A stretch of DNA of 64,000 nt from VXOI01 sp965197575 (GCA_965197575.1 OZ240214.1:4030001-4094000), one strand, 5' to 3'. Shown: positions 35,035 to 43,454, counted from the stretch's first letter. Notes: generated from the letters alone by a model not told the origin. Translations and numbers: made by a program.

Positions 35035-35811
35035 CTAGAAGTTCCAGCGGGGCTCGCGTTTTTCCAGGAACGCTGAAATGCCTTCTTTGGCGTCTTCCTT
35101 GAGCAGGTTGTCCACCATGACCTTCTGGGCCATCTCGTAGGCGGCGGGGCGGTCCAGCTCGATCTGCCGGTAGAAGGCGGGCTTGCCCACGGCCAAGGTC
35201 TGAGAACTGGCCGAGCTTATCTGCCGGGCCAGGTCCATCACCTGCTCTTCCAGTTCATCGCCGGGCACGACGCGGTTGACCAGCCCGATTTCCAGGGCCT
35301 CGGCGGCGGACACCGGCGTACCGGTGAGCAGCATCTCCATAGCCCGCTTGGTGGAAGGCACCGACCGGGCGAGGGCCACGCCGGGCGTGGTGCAGAACAG
35401 CCCGATCTGCACCCCCGGAGTTGCGAAGGAAGCGGACTCGGCGGCGACGGCCAGGTCGCAGGTTGCGACCAACTGGCAACCGGCGGCAGTGGCCAAGCCC
35501 TGCACTTGGGCGATCACCGGCTTGGGCAGCAACCGGATAGCCTCCATGACTTCGGTGCAGAGGGCGAAGACGGCGGTATACGCCGCCTCGTCGCGGTCGA
35601 CCATCTCGTTCAGGTCGTGGCCCGAACTGAACACCGGACCCGCCGAACGCAAGACGACCACGCGCACTTCTGAGTCGTCCTCGAACTCCCGCAACAGGTC
35701 GCGCAACTCGCCCAATAGCTCGGTGGAGAGGGCGTTGCGCCGGCCGGGGTTGTTCAGGGTCAACACCGCCACGCCGTCCTTTAGCTCGTAACGCACTTGC
35801 GGCCCGGTCAT
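35035..35811 (-). CDS. Enoyl-CoA hydratase/isomerase-fold protein, ECHDC3-like
   Basis: Crotonase-fold protein, 258 aa. FSSGHDLNEM and VQGLATAAGCQLVATCDLAVA form the oxyanion hole and CoA site. Both glutamates used by true hydratases are missing: the segment reads AAGCQL rather than GGGCEL, and ATPGVQIGLFCTTPGVALA at the second site. This pattern is that of ECHDC3-like proteins, whose reaction is uncertain. A PaaI thioesterase gene is upstream on the same strand. Confidence 0.88.
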   Translation of the reverse strand: MTGPQVRYELKDGVAVLTLNNPGRRNALSTELLGELRDLLREFEDDSEVRVVVLRSAGPVFSSGHDLNEMVDRDEAAYTAVFALCTEVMEAIRLLPKPVIAQVQGLATAAGCQLVATCDLAVAAESASFATPGVQIGLFCTTPGVALARSVPSTKRAMEMLLTGTPVSAAEALEIGLVNRVVPGDELEEQVMDLARQISSASSQTLAVGKPAFYRQIELDRPAAYEMAQKVMVDNLLKEDAKEGISAFLEKREPRWNF

Positions 35812-35857
35812 GTTTTACTCCTGATGATATTTCGTCTGCCCATTATACCGCAGCGAC

Positions 35858-36274
35858 TCATTGCGCCGACTCCGTGATGAAAGTGGCGAGTATGTGGGCC
35901 ACCGCCTTCTTTTCGTCGCCCTCGGTGCAAATGCGTCCCTTGCAGACCGTGATGGTCCCGCCGGACCGTACCACCTCGCCATAGGCCACCAACGGCCCGG
36001 CCTGGTCCACGGCGACGAAATTCACCTTGTGCTCCACCGGGACTATCGTGGAACCGGGGCGGCTGAGGCTCAGGGCAGCGAACTCGCAGGCGCTGGCCAA
36101 GACCGCGGCGGCGATACCTGGATACACCAGCCCGCCGGGCGCCAATCTGATGCTGACGACGCCGGGTGCGACGCTTTCGAGGCTGGCCCCAAGGGCCCGC
36201 AAGGCCGTCTGGCCATTGAAGCTGGCCCGGACGCGGGCCTGGAATTGAGGGTCGCGGGGCTGGAAGTCGGTCAT
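35858..36274 (-). CDS. PaaI-family hotdog thioesterase
   Basis: Hotdog-fold acyl-CoA thioesterase, 138 aa. GGLVYPGIAAAVLASACEFAA is the central hotdog helix with its nearby catalytic-type residues. VEHKVNFVAVDQAGPLVAYG and KGRICTEGDEKKAVAHILATF follow the family. It probably releases acyl or arylacetyl groups from CoA. It lies between an LLM gene and the crotonase-fold gene, all on the minus strand, as a likely transcription unit. Confidence 0.85.
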   Translation of the reverse strand: MTDFQPRDPQFQARVRASFNGQTALRALGASLESVAPGVVSIRLAPGGLVYPGIAAAVLASACEFAALSLSRPGSTIVPVEHKVNFVAVDQAGPLVAYGEVVRSGGTITVCKGRICTEGDEKKAVAHILATFITESAQ

Positions 36275-36301
36275 AGGAAGGCGTAGAGGGCGGACGGGCC
36301 G

Positions 36302-37192
36302 CTAGAACTCCACCGCCTCTTTGAACCGGCTCATGGCTTCGATGTGTTCGCTGGCCGTCTTCAACCCGCCGCGGCGGTTCTCCACCGAAACGTGGCTGGC
36401 GCCCATGCTGCGCCAGGCCTCGATTTCGTCTCTCCAGTCTTCTGGCGAGCGGCCGGCGGTCTTGAGACGGCCGTCCAAGCCCAAGGAATCGGGATTACGC
36501 CCATAGCCGGTCATGTACTGACGGACCTTTTCTTGCAGCCGCTTGCCGGTGTCGTCGGGAGAGAAGTTGGGGCACCAGCCGTCGGCCAGCCGGGCCACCC
36601 GGCGAAGCGCCACGTCGGGCGGGTTGGGGTCGAGGGCGCTGCCAAGGCCCAGCCAGACCGGTATGGGCTGCTGCACGGGCAGGGGGTTGATCCCCGCGTG
36701 GGTGATGTTGTGCCACTTGCCGTGAAAGTCTACCGACTCCTTGGTCCACAGCTCCCGCATCACCCGGATCTGCTCGGCGCTCCGTGCGCCGCGGTTGTGG
36801 AAGTCTTCGTTCAGGGCCTCGAACTCGACCTGGTTCCAGCCCACGCCGATGCCCAGCCGCAGCCTTCCGCCGCAGAGCACGTCGATCTCCGCTGCCTGTT
36901 TGGCGACTAGGGCCGTTTGACGTTGCGGCAGTATCAGTATCCCGGTGGCGAAACCCATGCCGGGAACGATGGCCGACAAGTAACCCATGAGGGTAAGGGA
37001 CTCGTGCACCACAACCCGGTGGTTGTACATTCCATAGGAAGGGTGGTTGTGGTGAGCGGGGTCGGCCCCCAGCACATGGTCGGCAATAAACATGTAGGAG
37101 TAGCCCATCTCCTGCGCGGCTTGGGCGAAGTCGCGGACGGCGTGGCGGGCGGGCTCGATTTCGGTCTGTGGGAAGATGACTCCGATTTCCAT
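36302..37192 (-). CDS. LLM-class probable F420-dependent oxidoreductase (paralogue 4)
   Basis: Short luciferase-like enzyme, 296 aa, beginning MEIGVIFPQTEIEPARHAVR. YMFIADHVLGADPAHH and LRLGIGVGWNQVEFEALNEDF are typical of the F420-dependent group (TIGR03619-like), distinct from the longer FMN group. The F420 reductase gene in the same window supports this cofactor choice. First gene of the unit with the thioesterase and crotonase genes. Confidence 0.88.
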   Translation of the reverse strand: MEIGVIFPQTEIEPARHAVRDFAQAAQEMGYSYMFIADHVLGADPAHHNHPSYGMYNHRVVVHESLTLMGYLSAIVPGMGFATGILILPQRQTALVAKQAAEIDVLCGGRLRLGIGVGWNQVEFEALNEDFHNRGARSAEQIRVMRELWTKESVDFHGKWHNITHAGINPLPVQQPIPVWLGLGSALDPNPPDVALRRVARLADGWCPNFSPDDTGKRLQEKVRQYMTGYGRNPDSLGLDGRLKTAGRSPEDWRDEIEAWRSMGASHVSVENRRGGLKTASEHIEAMSRFKEAVEF

Positions 37193-37256
37193 TTTCGCTC
37201 CGGTTTATGTTTCGCGCTGAGGGCGCAGGGGTTTTCGCAGAGGACGCGGAGGTAGT

Positions 37257-37400
37257 TTATTCGGCGTGGCGCAGGGCCGTCCATACGTTATCGGGGGTGA
37301 TTCGCTGGCCGGAAAGCAGGATTCCCGCCCGGAAGATATGAGCGGCGACCCATAACAGGGCCGAGCCCGTGGCGGCAGCGATTCCCAGGGCCAACGCTTC
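37257..37400 (-). pseudogene. C-terminal remnant of an ABC-2-type permease
   Basis: On the minus strand a frame ending at TAA 37257-37259 encodes about 45 residues including ALALGIAAATGSALLWVAAH and FRAGILLSGQRITPDNVW, which is like the last membrane helix and tail of ABC-2 permeases. An in-frame stop and a frame change lie directly upstream, where another frame reads RPTKRWPWE. A decayed fragment. Confidence 0.4.
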
Positions 37401-37422
37401 GTGGGCCTATCCAGGCGGAGGG

Positions 37423-37971
37423 TTAGCTGGACGACAGGAAGTATTCGGCGATTATCTCTATTGCTGCCCAGTCCTGATATGTTGGCTCGAAACGACTGTC
37501 CAGTTGCAACGTCCAACCCTGGAACTCTTCGGTGTGCCAGCGCACTTCCAGGTCGCCCAACCTCTTCGCCAACTCCTGAACCGCCCGGTCACCGGAGAGG
37601 GTTCTGATTATGCCTCTCCCGTGGTCTTCGCCCGACCATTGCACGCTGACCGCCCTCCCGAACAGCGGGAATGACTTTTTCCTAACGGTCCTTACCTTGA
37701 CCTCACCGTTGGTGAGAAACCCCCTCTCGTCCGGTATGCCCAGAACAGTCCACCACCTGGGCCCACTGTACTGGTTCCCGTCTTGCTCGATGACGTTTAT
37801 CCACCTGACGGGCCCCGCCTGTATGTTTATAACTCCCAGCGAGCGTGTAACCCACTACCTCTGTATGTCTTCTTCGGACCTCCCCCTCTCGGGCATCTCG
37901 GTGGCAATCCCCAACGTTTTGAGGCCGTCGGTCAGCTCATCCCGGGACTTGTCCCGCAAACTTTCTAGCAT
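37423..37971 (-). pseudogene. Hypothetical gene with an in-frame amber stop
   Basis: One frame of 183 codons from ATG 37971 to the stop at 37423 is interrupted only by TAG at 37855-37857 (codon 39). The part before reads MLESLRDKSRDELTDGLKTL, and the part after includes VRWINVIEQDGNQYSGPRW and SVQWSGEDHGRGIIRTLSGD. Both halves look like coherent protein. Most likely a Gln or Trp codon mutated to TAG. The product is unknown. A sequencing error is also possible. Confidence 0.5.
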
Positions 37972-38079
37972 TCGCTATCTGCCGAGACCTCCTTGCGTCT
38001 GACCCGCGCCCATTAAAGCGCGGCGGGTATGTTCCAACAACCCCGGCATATGAAAAGGCAGTAGACCATAAGCCGGGGG

Positions 38080-39267
38080 TCAGCCCACCAACCGACCCTT
38101 CAGGGACTCGAACTCCTCTCGGGTGATGTAGTCCTGGTCGAGCAGGCGGGACAGGCGTTCCAGTTCGCCGACGACTCCGCCGACAGCGCCGGAGCCGGGA
38201 TCCTGGGCTACCGAGCGGTCGACCTGCTTGACGTCGGTGACGCCGCAGAGGCCCATGGCCACGCTGAGCTCGGTGCGCAGGATCTCCAGGCAGTGCCGGA
38301 CGCCGTCTTCCCCGGCTACCGACAAGCCCCAGAAGATGGGGCGGCCCACGAAGACCGCCCTCGCGCCAAGGGCCAGCGCCTTCAGCACGTCCCCGCCCTT
38401 CCTCACGCCGCCGTCGAGGTAGACTTCCAGGCGGTCGCCCACGGCGTCGGCGATCTTGGGCAGCATGTCGATGGTGCCCTCGGTGCCCTGCAAGGCGTGG
38501 CCGCCGTGGTTGGAAACCACCAGCGCTTCGCAGCCGTACTCGGCGCAGAGGCGGGCGTCTTCGGCGGTCTGTACCCCTTTGATCACCAGCGGCATCGAGG
38601 TCAGCGAGCGGAGCCATTCCAGGTCGGACCAGTTAAGGCCCGACTCGAAGCTCTCGGAGAAATTCTCGCGGGTGGGCAGGTTGGGCAGCTCGATGCCCTC
38701 GAAGTTCTTCAGGGAGCGCTCCTGATCGAGAATGTAAGCGTAGCGGTATTCCCGCTCCCTAGAGTTGGCGCCCAGGTTGTCTACCGTGAGCATCATGGCC
38801 TTGTACCCGGCTTGTTCCGCCCGGCGCACCAGAATCTCGGTCAGCTCCCGGTCCTGGAAGAAATAGAGCTGGAACCACAGCGGGTTGGTGGCGACCCCGG
38901 CCACTTCCTCGATGCTGTAGCTGGAGGCGGTGCTCAGGCCCATGATGGTGTCGGCCCCGCCGGCGGCCCGGGCGGAAGCCAACTCTCCCGACGGATGGGC
39001 CCGCTGGTGGGTGCCGGTGGGCGCCAGCATCACCGGCAGGCTGATCTTTTCACCCAGTACCTCCGTGGAGAGGTCGCGTTCGCTCACGTCCACTAAGATT
39101 CGGGGACGCAGCTTGACTTCGCTCATGGCGGCGACATTGCTGGTGTTGGTGATCCAGTCCGGCGCCCCAAGGTCGCCGAACAGGCGGTCGAACAACGCCC
39201 TCGGCATAGTCTGTTTGGCGCGAGCTTCATAGTCGCCGATAGTCAGCAGTGAGCTTTGGGTGGTCAT
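38080..39267 (-). CDS. FMN-dependent alpha-hydroxy-acid oxidase-like enzyme with SHOCT tail
   Basis: Glycolate oxidase/lactate dehydrogenase-fold flavoenzyme, 395 aa. LPVMLAPTGTHQRAHPSGEL, FQLYFFQDRELTEILVRRA, VIKGVQTAEDARL and VYLDGGVRKGGDVLKALALG are the FMN-barrel motifs. The substrate-binding SNHGGRQLD motif reads SNHGGHALQG: the catalytic His is kept but the carboxylate-binding Arg is His, suggesting an altered substrate. The last 30 residues (LSRLLDQDYITREEFESLKG) match a SHOCT oligomerisation motif, an unusual fusion. Confidence 0.87.
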   Translation of the reverse strand: MTTQSSLLTIGDYEARAKQTMPRALFDRLFGDLGAPDWITNTSNVAAMSEVKLRPRILVDVSERDLSTEVLGEKISLPVMLAPTGTHQRAHPSGELASARAAGGADTIMGLSTASSYSIEEVAGVATNPLWFQLYFFQDRELTEILVRRAEQAGYKAMMLTVDNLGANSREREYRYAYILDQERSLKNFEGIELPNLPTRENFSESFESGLNWSDLEWLRSLTSMPLVIKGVQTAEDARLCAEYGCEALVVSNHGGHALQGTEGTIDMLPKIADAVGDRLEVYLDGGVRKGGDVLKALALGARAVFVGRPIFWGLSVAGEDGVRHCLEILRTELSVAMGLCGVTDVKQVDRSVAQDPGSGAVGGVVGELERLSRLLDQDYITREEFESLKGRLVG

Positions 39268-39277
39268 GGTCTCCTCC

Positions 39278-39565
39278 TTAAAGTGGTGGACGGCTGTGAC
39301 GGTGGACCAAGGCGGCGATTCCCGCGATTACCAGGGAGGCGATGACGATGTGTACCCAGAATTCAAAAAAGAGCACCACTATGATGTAGGTGACGGCTAC
39401 AAATGCGGCGGTGACGGTCAGGACAATCAGCGTCACCGCCATCAACATCGTTATAAGGTCTTCGCGCCGGGCGATGATAGTGGCGTTGGTACGGACGTAT
39501 TCGACCACGCCAAGCACCGTTACCCCAACGATGATGATCCCGAGCCAGATACCGATTTCACCCAT
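39278..39565 (-). CDS. Small integral membrane protein (3 TM)
   Basis: Protein of 95 aa starting MGEIGIWLGIIIVGVTVLG, with three hydrophobic segments (about residues 5-22, 40-60, 65-88) and a basic end. ATG 39565 is 14 bases after the LLM stop upstream and the gene ends near the start of the hydroxy-acid oxidase gene, so it sits inside a minus-strand unit. Function unknown. Confidence 0.65.
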   Translation of the reverse strand: MGEIGIWLGIIIVGVTVLGVVEYVRTNATIIARREDLITMLMAVTLIVLTVTAAFVAVTYIIVVLFFEFWVHIVIASLVIAGIAALVHRHSRPPL

Positions 39566-39579
39566 GTGCGAGCCTACCG

Positions 39580-40593
39580 TTAAAGGGCGTGTAGAGCGGG
39601 GATGACCTCCTTGCCGACGAGATCGATGTGCTCCAGCACCTCGCTCTGGGACATCTCCGGGTAGAACAGGCGCAGGGCCGCGTCGGTAAATCCCATTTCG
39701 TGGTAGGCGGCAACCTGCTCCACGCATTCCTCGGGGCTGCCCACCAGGAAAGTGTCGTCCATCAGCGTTTCCAGGTCGCCGGTCACCTTGCGGGTCAATT
39801 CGTTGTCGGAGCCGTGCAGCCCGTGGTGAGCGTAGACCTCATACTTCCGGGCGAAGTTGCTCCGTGCCCGCTCCAGCGCTTCCTCGTGGGTGGGAGCGCA
39901 GAAGAACTCCCGGACGATTACCATCTCGTCTGGGACAGGGTGATCGTTCTCTTCGAGGGTCTGGTGGTACAACTCGATCTGGTGGCGGATGGTCTCGTTG
40001 GACTGGGCCGGGCCGATGTAGAGTATGTCGCCGCCGCGCCCGACCCGGCGCACCGCCGGATCGCTCATCGCGGCCTGCCAGATCTTGGGATAGGGCTTCT
40101 GGTAGGGCCGGGCGGTGGGGTGCGCTCCGGTAACCTGGTAGTACCTTCCGTGGTGGGTCACTTCATCGTCGGTCCACAACCGCCGCATCAACCCCAGGGC
40201 CTCGGTGCAGCGAGCGCCGCGCTGCGACATCCGCGTTCCGAACGCCTCGCATTCCTCGGGACGGTAGCCCAAGCCGATGCCGAGGATGAACCGGCCCTCG
40301 GCGATGTGGTCCAGCGTCGCTACCTGCTCGGCGACTTCCACCGGGTTCAGCAACGGCAACAACAACACCGACGTGGCCAGCTTCATGCCGCCCGGTTCCG
40401 CCGCCAAGCGGGCCAACACCGGCCACGGCTGGAAGTGCTGGAAGGGATCGATCAAGTAGTGGTGGGCCCAGCAGTAGATGTCGAACCCGGCGTCCCGGGA
40501 AGCACGGAATTGCTCCAGGTGGTTCCGCCACTGCTGCTGGTGGTCGATGGAGTCCCGCTCCACGACCTGCCCGACCTGATATCCGACGCGCAT
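39580..40593 (-). CDS. LLM-class flavin-dependent oxidoreductase (paralogue 5)
   Basis: Luciferase-like enzyme, 337 aa. MRVGYQVGQVVERDSIDHQQ begins it. FDIYCWAHHYLIDPFQHFQP, ATSVLLLPLLNPVEVAEQVA and GRFILGIGLGYRPEECEAFG are family blocks. Upstream lies the NHL propeller gene, with a ccctaaccctctccc hairpin repeat between them. It may be the first gene of a unit with the small membrane protein and hydroxy-acid oxidase. Confidence 0.88.
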   Translation of the reverse strand: MRVGYQVGQVVERDSIDHQQQWRNHLEQFRASRDAGFDIYCWAHHYLIDPFQHFQPWPVLARLAAEPGGMKLATSVLLLPLLNPVEVAEQVATLDHIAEGRFILGIGLGYRPEECEAFGTRMSQRGARCTEALGLMRRLWTDDEVTHHGRYYQVTGAHPTARPYQKPYPKIWQAAMSDPAVRRVGRGGDILYIGPAQSNETIRHQIELYHQTLEENDHPVPDEMVIVREFFCAPTHEEALERARSNFARKYEVYAHHGLHGSDNELTRKVTGDLETLMDDTFLVGSPEECVEQVAAYHEMGFTDAALRLFYPEMSQSEVLEHIDLVGKEVIPALHAL

Positions 40594-40603
40594 GGACGTT
40601 TGC

Positions 40604-40640
40604 CCCTCACCCTAACCCTCTCCCCTGAGGGAGAGGGATT
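40604..40640. repeat. 'ccctcaccctaaccctc' repeat with hairpin, copy 1
   Basis: The motif ending ccctctccc pairs with the following gggagaggg. A near-identical unit is at 52186-52217. It lies between two minus-strand genes. A very common intergenic repeat type in high-GC bacteria, possibly a terminator. Confidence 0.6.
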
Positions 40641-40652
40641 TTGCGGCATTTT

Positions 40653-41546
40653 CTACTCGCCGACGTGCCGGTACTTGACCAGCCGGTGTCCTTCGAGGTT
40701 CTGGTTGGCGTAGATGTCGCCGTGGGAATCGACCCAAACGGCGTGGGCGCCCTGCCCGTGTTCGACTTCCACCGGGCTGCCCCAGCGGGCGAGGATCTCG
40801 CCCTCGATGTCCAGGATGGACATGAAGCCGTCCAGCTCCGGGACGTAGACCGCCTCGTCGCCGTCGATATAGATGTCGCAGGGACGGGCCAGACCCAGCC
40901 ATTGCTCCAAGTAGTTACCGGCGCCGTCGAAAATCTGGATGCGGTTGTTCTCCCGGTCGGCGACGAATACCCGGCCGTCGGTATGCACCCAAACGCCATG
41001 GGGGACGTGGAACTCGCCGGGGCCGGTCTTGCCGGGCTGGCCCCAAGACTCGATCAGGTTGCCGTCTGCGGTGAAGCGGTGGACCCTGGAGTTGCCGTAC
41101 CCGTCGGAAATGTACAGGTCGCCAGCGGGAGAGATGGCAACGTCGCTGGGGCTGTTGAAAGGCCCTGCGGCCCTCTCCACCGGGTCGCTGTATCGGCCCG
41201 ACCAGCCGGTGTCGGAGGGCTTGTCCCACTCGCCCATGGTCATCAGCAGGTTGCCCTTGGGGTCGTACTTCAACACGACGTGGCTGTTCTTGACCGGCAT
41301 AAACAGGTTCTCGTCGGCGTCGATGAACATGCCGTGGGCGTCGGGTAACGTACCCTCGCCCCATGAGGTCAGGAAGTTGCCGTCGCGGTCCAGCACGATC
41401 AGCGGGTGCTCGCCGCGGTTGAAGAGGTATACCCGGTCCTGGGAATCGGTGACTATGGCAGTCTGGCCCAGGCTCCAGCCCTCGGGCAGTTTCTCCCAAT
41501 TCTCCACCAGTTCATAAGTGTACTTGCCGTTGCCTACGGTAGCCAT
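40653..41546 (-). CDS. NHL-repeat six-bladed beta-propeller protein
   Basis: Protein of 297 aa built of repeated NHL blades: LPDAHGMFIDADENLFMPVK, DLYISDGYGNSRVHRFTADG, VFVADRENNRIQIFDGAGNY and CDIYIDGDEAVYVPELDG. The pattern resembles peptidyl-alpha-hydroxyglycine amidating lyase-like propellers. No signal peptide, so cytoplasmic. It may be a lactonase-like enzyme or a binding scaffold. It lies downstream of the UGSC gene group on the same strand. Confidence 0.87.
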   Translation of the reverse strand: MATVGNGKYTYELVENWEKLPEGWSLGQTAIVTDSQDRVYLFNRGEHPLIVLDRDGNFLTSWGEGTLPDAHGMFIDADENLFMPVKNSHVVLKYDPKGNLLMTMGEWDKPSDTGWSGRYSDPVERAAGPFNSPSDVAISPAGDLYISDGYGNSRVHRFTADGNLIESWGQPGKTGPGEFHVPHGVWVHTDGRVFVADRENNRIQIFDGAGNYLEQWLGLARPCDIYIDGDEAVYVPELDGFMSILDIEGEILARWGSPVEVEHGQGAHAVWVDSHGDIYANQNLEGHRLVKYRHVGE

Positions 41547-41590
41547 GTCGTCGCCTCCTCAAATACTCCCTCTCTCGCGAGAGTTCCGCA

Positions 41591-41812
41591 TTATTCTATT
41601 ACCTTGACGAACGGGGCCAAATTTTTGCCTTTATTAACTTCCGTCTTGTAGCTGTCTGGGAGGCCCGCTTGTGCAACCAATTCCGCCAAGGACATGGATT
41701 CTATTTCCCTTGCGTATTTGATCCCGAATAGGTGGATTTGTACTACCTTTTCCCCATCCGGTGCCCACACATACATTCCTCGGAGTATGTTGGCTGCCTC
41801 GGTGAGTTCCAT
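41591..41812 (-). CDS. Hypothetical 73-aa protein
   Basis: Small protein MELTEAANILRGMYVWAPDG then VQIHLFGIKYAREIESMSLA, with a mixed alpha/beta look and a basic C-terminus. It follows the UGSC gene by about 30 bases on the same strand. No family recognised. Could be a small regulator or chance frame. Confidence 0.5.
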   Translation of the reverse strand: MELTEAANILRGMYVWAPDGEKVVQIHLFGIKYAREIESMSLAELVAQAGLPDSYKTEVNKGKNLAPFVKVIE

Positions 41813-41842
41813 ACGTGGTTTGCCTCCGGCCGGGGGTGCAGA

Positions 41843-42400
41843 CTAAAAAGTGGTCAGAGTGTCGATTACCTGCTGTTCCAACTCACCGGCCCGCATCACG
41901 ACCTGATCTACGTCCAAGCCGCCGAGGGGGTGCGGGATACCGAGGGGATGGAAGTCTCTGCGCCCGAAGGTCCGAGCGTGGCGGAAAGCCGAGTCCAGGA
42001 ACGGGTCGGTGCAAATCACCACCGTGGGGATTCCCCGGTTTTCCAAGGCCATCGCGTCGTGCACACTGCACGCGGTGCAGGAGCCTCAATCGGCTATAGC
42101 GGTGACCACGAAGTCGCAGCGCTCCGAGAGTTGGTCGATGATGTCGTCGGCGGCCGGGCGGGAGTAGACGTACTTGTCCACTGCCAGGATGTCCCCCAAT
42201 TCCAGGTCTTTGGCCAGCCGCTCGCCCACGTTCTGCAACAACAGCCCGGCATTCGCCTTGCGGTTGCCCAGAAAGCCCCCCACCTTGTCGTGAAGCGTGT
42301 CCAAGCGGGGCGCGGCTCGCCAGCGGGAGGCGGCCTCCGGATCGATGGGCAAGGCCAAGCCAAGTTCCCGCAGCCGGTCTTGATAGTTGGTAACGGTCAT
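41843..42400 (-). CDS. UGSC-family selenoprotein (TGA decoded as selenocysteine)
   Basis: One frame of 186 codons from ATG 42400 (AAGGAG just upstream) is interrupted only by TGA at 42088-42086. That codon is residue 105 and reads VVTAIAD-U-GSCTACSVHDA, the exact UGSC motif that names this family of seleno- and cysteine-containing proteins. Sequence on both sides is coherent and the C-terminal half (GIPTVVICTDPFLDSAFRHA, FHPLGIPHPLGGLDVDQV) is also family-like. A GC-rich hairpin follows the TGA. The role is unknown; U/C motifs usually signal thiol redox chemistry. Gene finders will split it at 42086. Confidence 0.88.
42053..42088 (-). promoter_or_regulatory. Candidate bacterial SECIS hairpin after the in-frame TGA
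   Basis: On the minus strand, 12 bases after the TGA codon, cgcgtgca (42074-42067) can pair with tgca (42063-42060) and cgcg (42056-42053) around a three-base loop gtg, with a three-base bulge. Distance and loop position fit bacterial SECIS elements, which lie within the coding sequence just 3' of UGA and bind SelB. Confidence 0.6.
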
Positions 42401-42419
42401 GGACTCCTTCGTCGTGTAA

Positions 42420-43454
42420 CTAGATTCCTTCGATTTGGCGGGTGACCCTTCGTGAACCCCAACCGGGCAGGTAGGCCGAATGGGGCCCGCCGGCGCCCCC
42501 GGCGACGAAAATGTTGATCCGGTCCGGGGCCCGCACCACCGGCACCATCTGGTCGTCATCCTCGGCGTCGATGAACCGCGGCCAGAAATGGCCCCGCTGC
42601 GAGTCGCCTTGGGGAGGTCCGCCCCGGCGCAGCGCGCGCACCGGCTTCCTGGCGTGCTCGAACAGGAACTGGCGGATGTCCCGCTTGTTCCACCCGTCCC
42701 GGTGCAGGAACTTGGCGTGTTCCGGGCCGATAACTACGAAGGTGTCGCCCATGACGTACATCTGGACGTTGCCCAAGGTACACATGGTGTCGGCGAGCAC
42801 GGTCAGGAAGTTACGCGAGTGGGAGGCGTGATACATGATGTTGTGGGGCGCTTCCGCCGGGAAGACCGAAACCGTGCTGTCGGAGGCGTCGAAGCCGAGT
42901 TCGACGTGCATCGGTTCCCAAGGGTTGGCGTCTTCGTCTTCCGCGACGCAGTAAGTGTAAGCGCCGGGGTGACCGAAAGTGGCCTTGTTGGTCTCCCCGG
43001 GAATCGCGCCGCCCAAGTTCAGCAGCGCCAGCTTCACGGCCCGCCCGATGGTGGCGTTGGCCCTCCAGCCGGAGCCGAAGCAGTTGTAACCGCCGTTGAC
43101 GTTCAGCTTCCTGGCGGCGGGACCGTTGATGATGAGCAACGGAGTGTGGATGCCGGTGGAGCACATCACGCCGCGCAGGTTGAAGCGGTCATCCATCATC
43201 GCCTCCAGGGCGGTGATGATGACCGGCATATGCTCCGGCAGGCAGCCCGCCATGACGGCGTTGACCGCGATGCGCTCGACGGTGGCCCGCCCGCCCAAGG
43301 GCGGCAGCTCGGCGATCAACTCGTCGCCGCCGCGCCCGGTATGGGCCACGAACTTGCGCACCAACTCATCGGACGGGGGCACCACGGGCAAGCCGTCGGT
43401 CCACCCCGTCTCGAACATCAACTCGATGGCGTCAGTAATTTCGGTAGAAAGCAT
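42420..43454 (-). CDS. Uncharacterised protein encoded beside the UGSC selenoprotein
   Basis: Protein of 344 aa starting MLSTEITDAIELMFETGWTD. Conserved-looking blocks are GLPVVPPSDELV, PLGGRATVERIAVNAVMAGC, GVMCSTGIHTPLLIINGPA and GSGWRANATIGRAVKLALLN. Several cysteines (in GCLPEH, MCSTG, YNCFGS) could serve redox or metal roles. No membrane segment. It ends 19 bases before the UGSC start, so the two form an operon and probably share a pathway. I cannot name its reaction. Confidence 0.65.
   Translation of the reverse strand: MLSTEITDAIELMFETGWTDGLPVVPPSDELVRKFVAHTGRGGDELIAELPPLGGRATVERIAVNAVMAGCLPEHMPVIITALEAMMDDRFNLRGVMCSTGIHTPLLIINGPAARKLNVNGGYNCFGSGWRANATIGRAVKLALLNLGGAIPGETNKATFGHPGAYTYCVAEDEDANPWEPMHVELGFDASDSTVSVFPAEAPHNIMYHASHSRNFLTVLADTMCTLGNVQMYVMGDTFVVIGPEHAKFLHRDGWNKRDIRQFLFEHARKPVRALRRGGPPQGDSQRGHFWPRFIDAEDDDQMVPVVRAPDRINIFVAGGAGGPHSAYLPGWGSRRVTRQIEGI

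Noticed and set aside
37855..37857. TAG as pyrrolysine
   Set aside because: No methyltransferase context or other support. A nonsense mutation is simpler.
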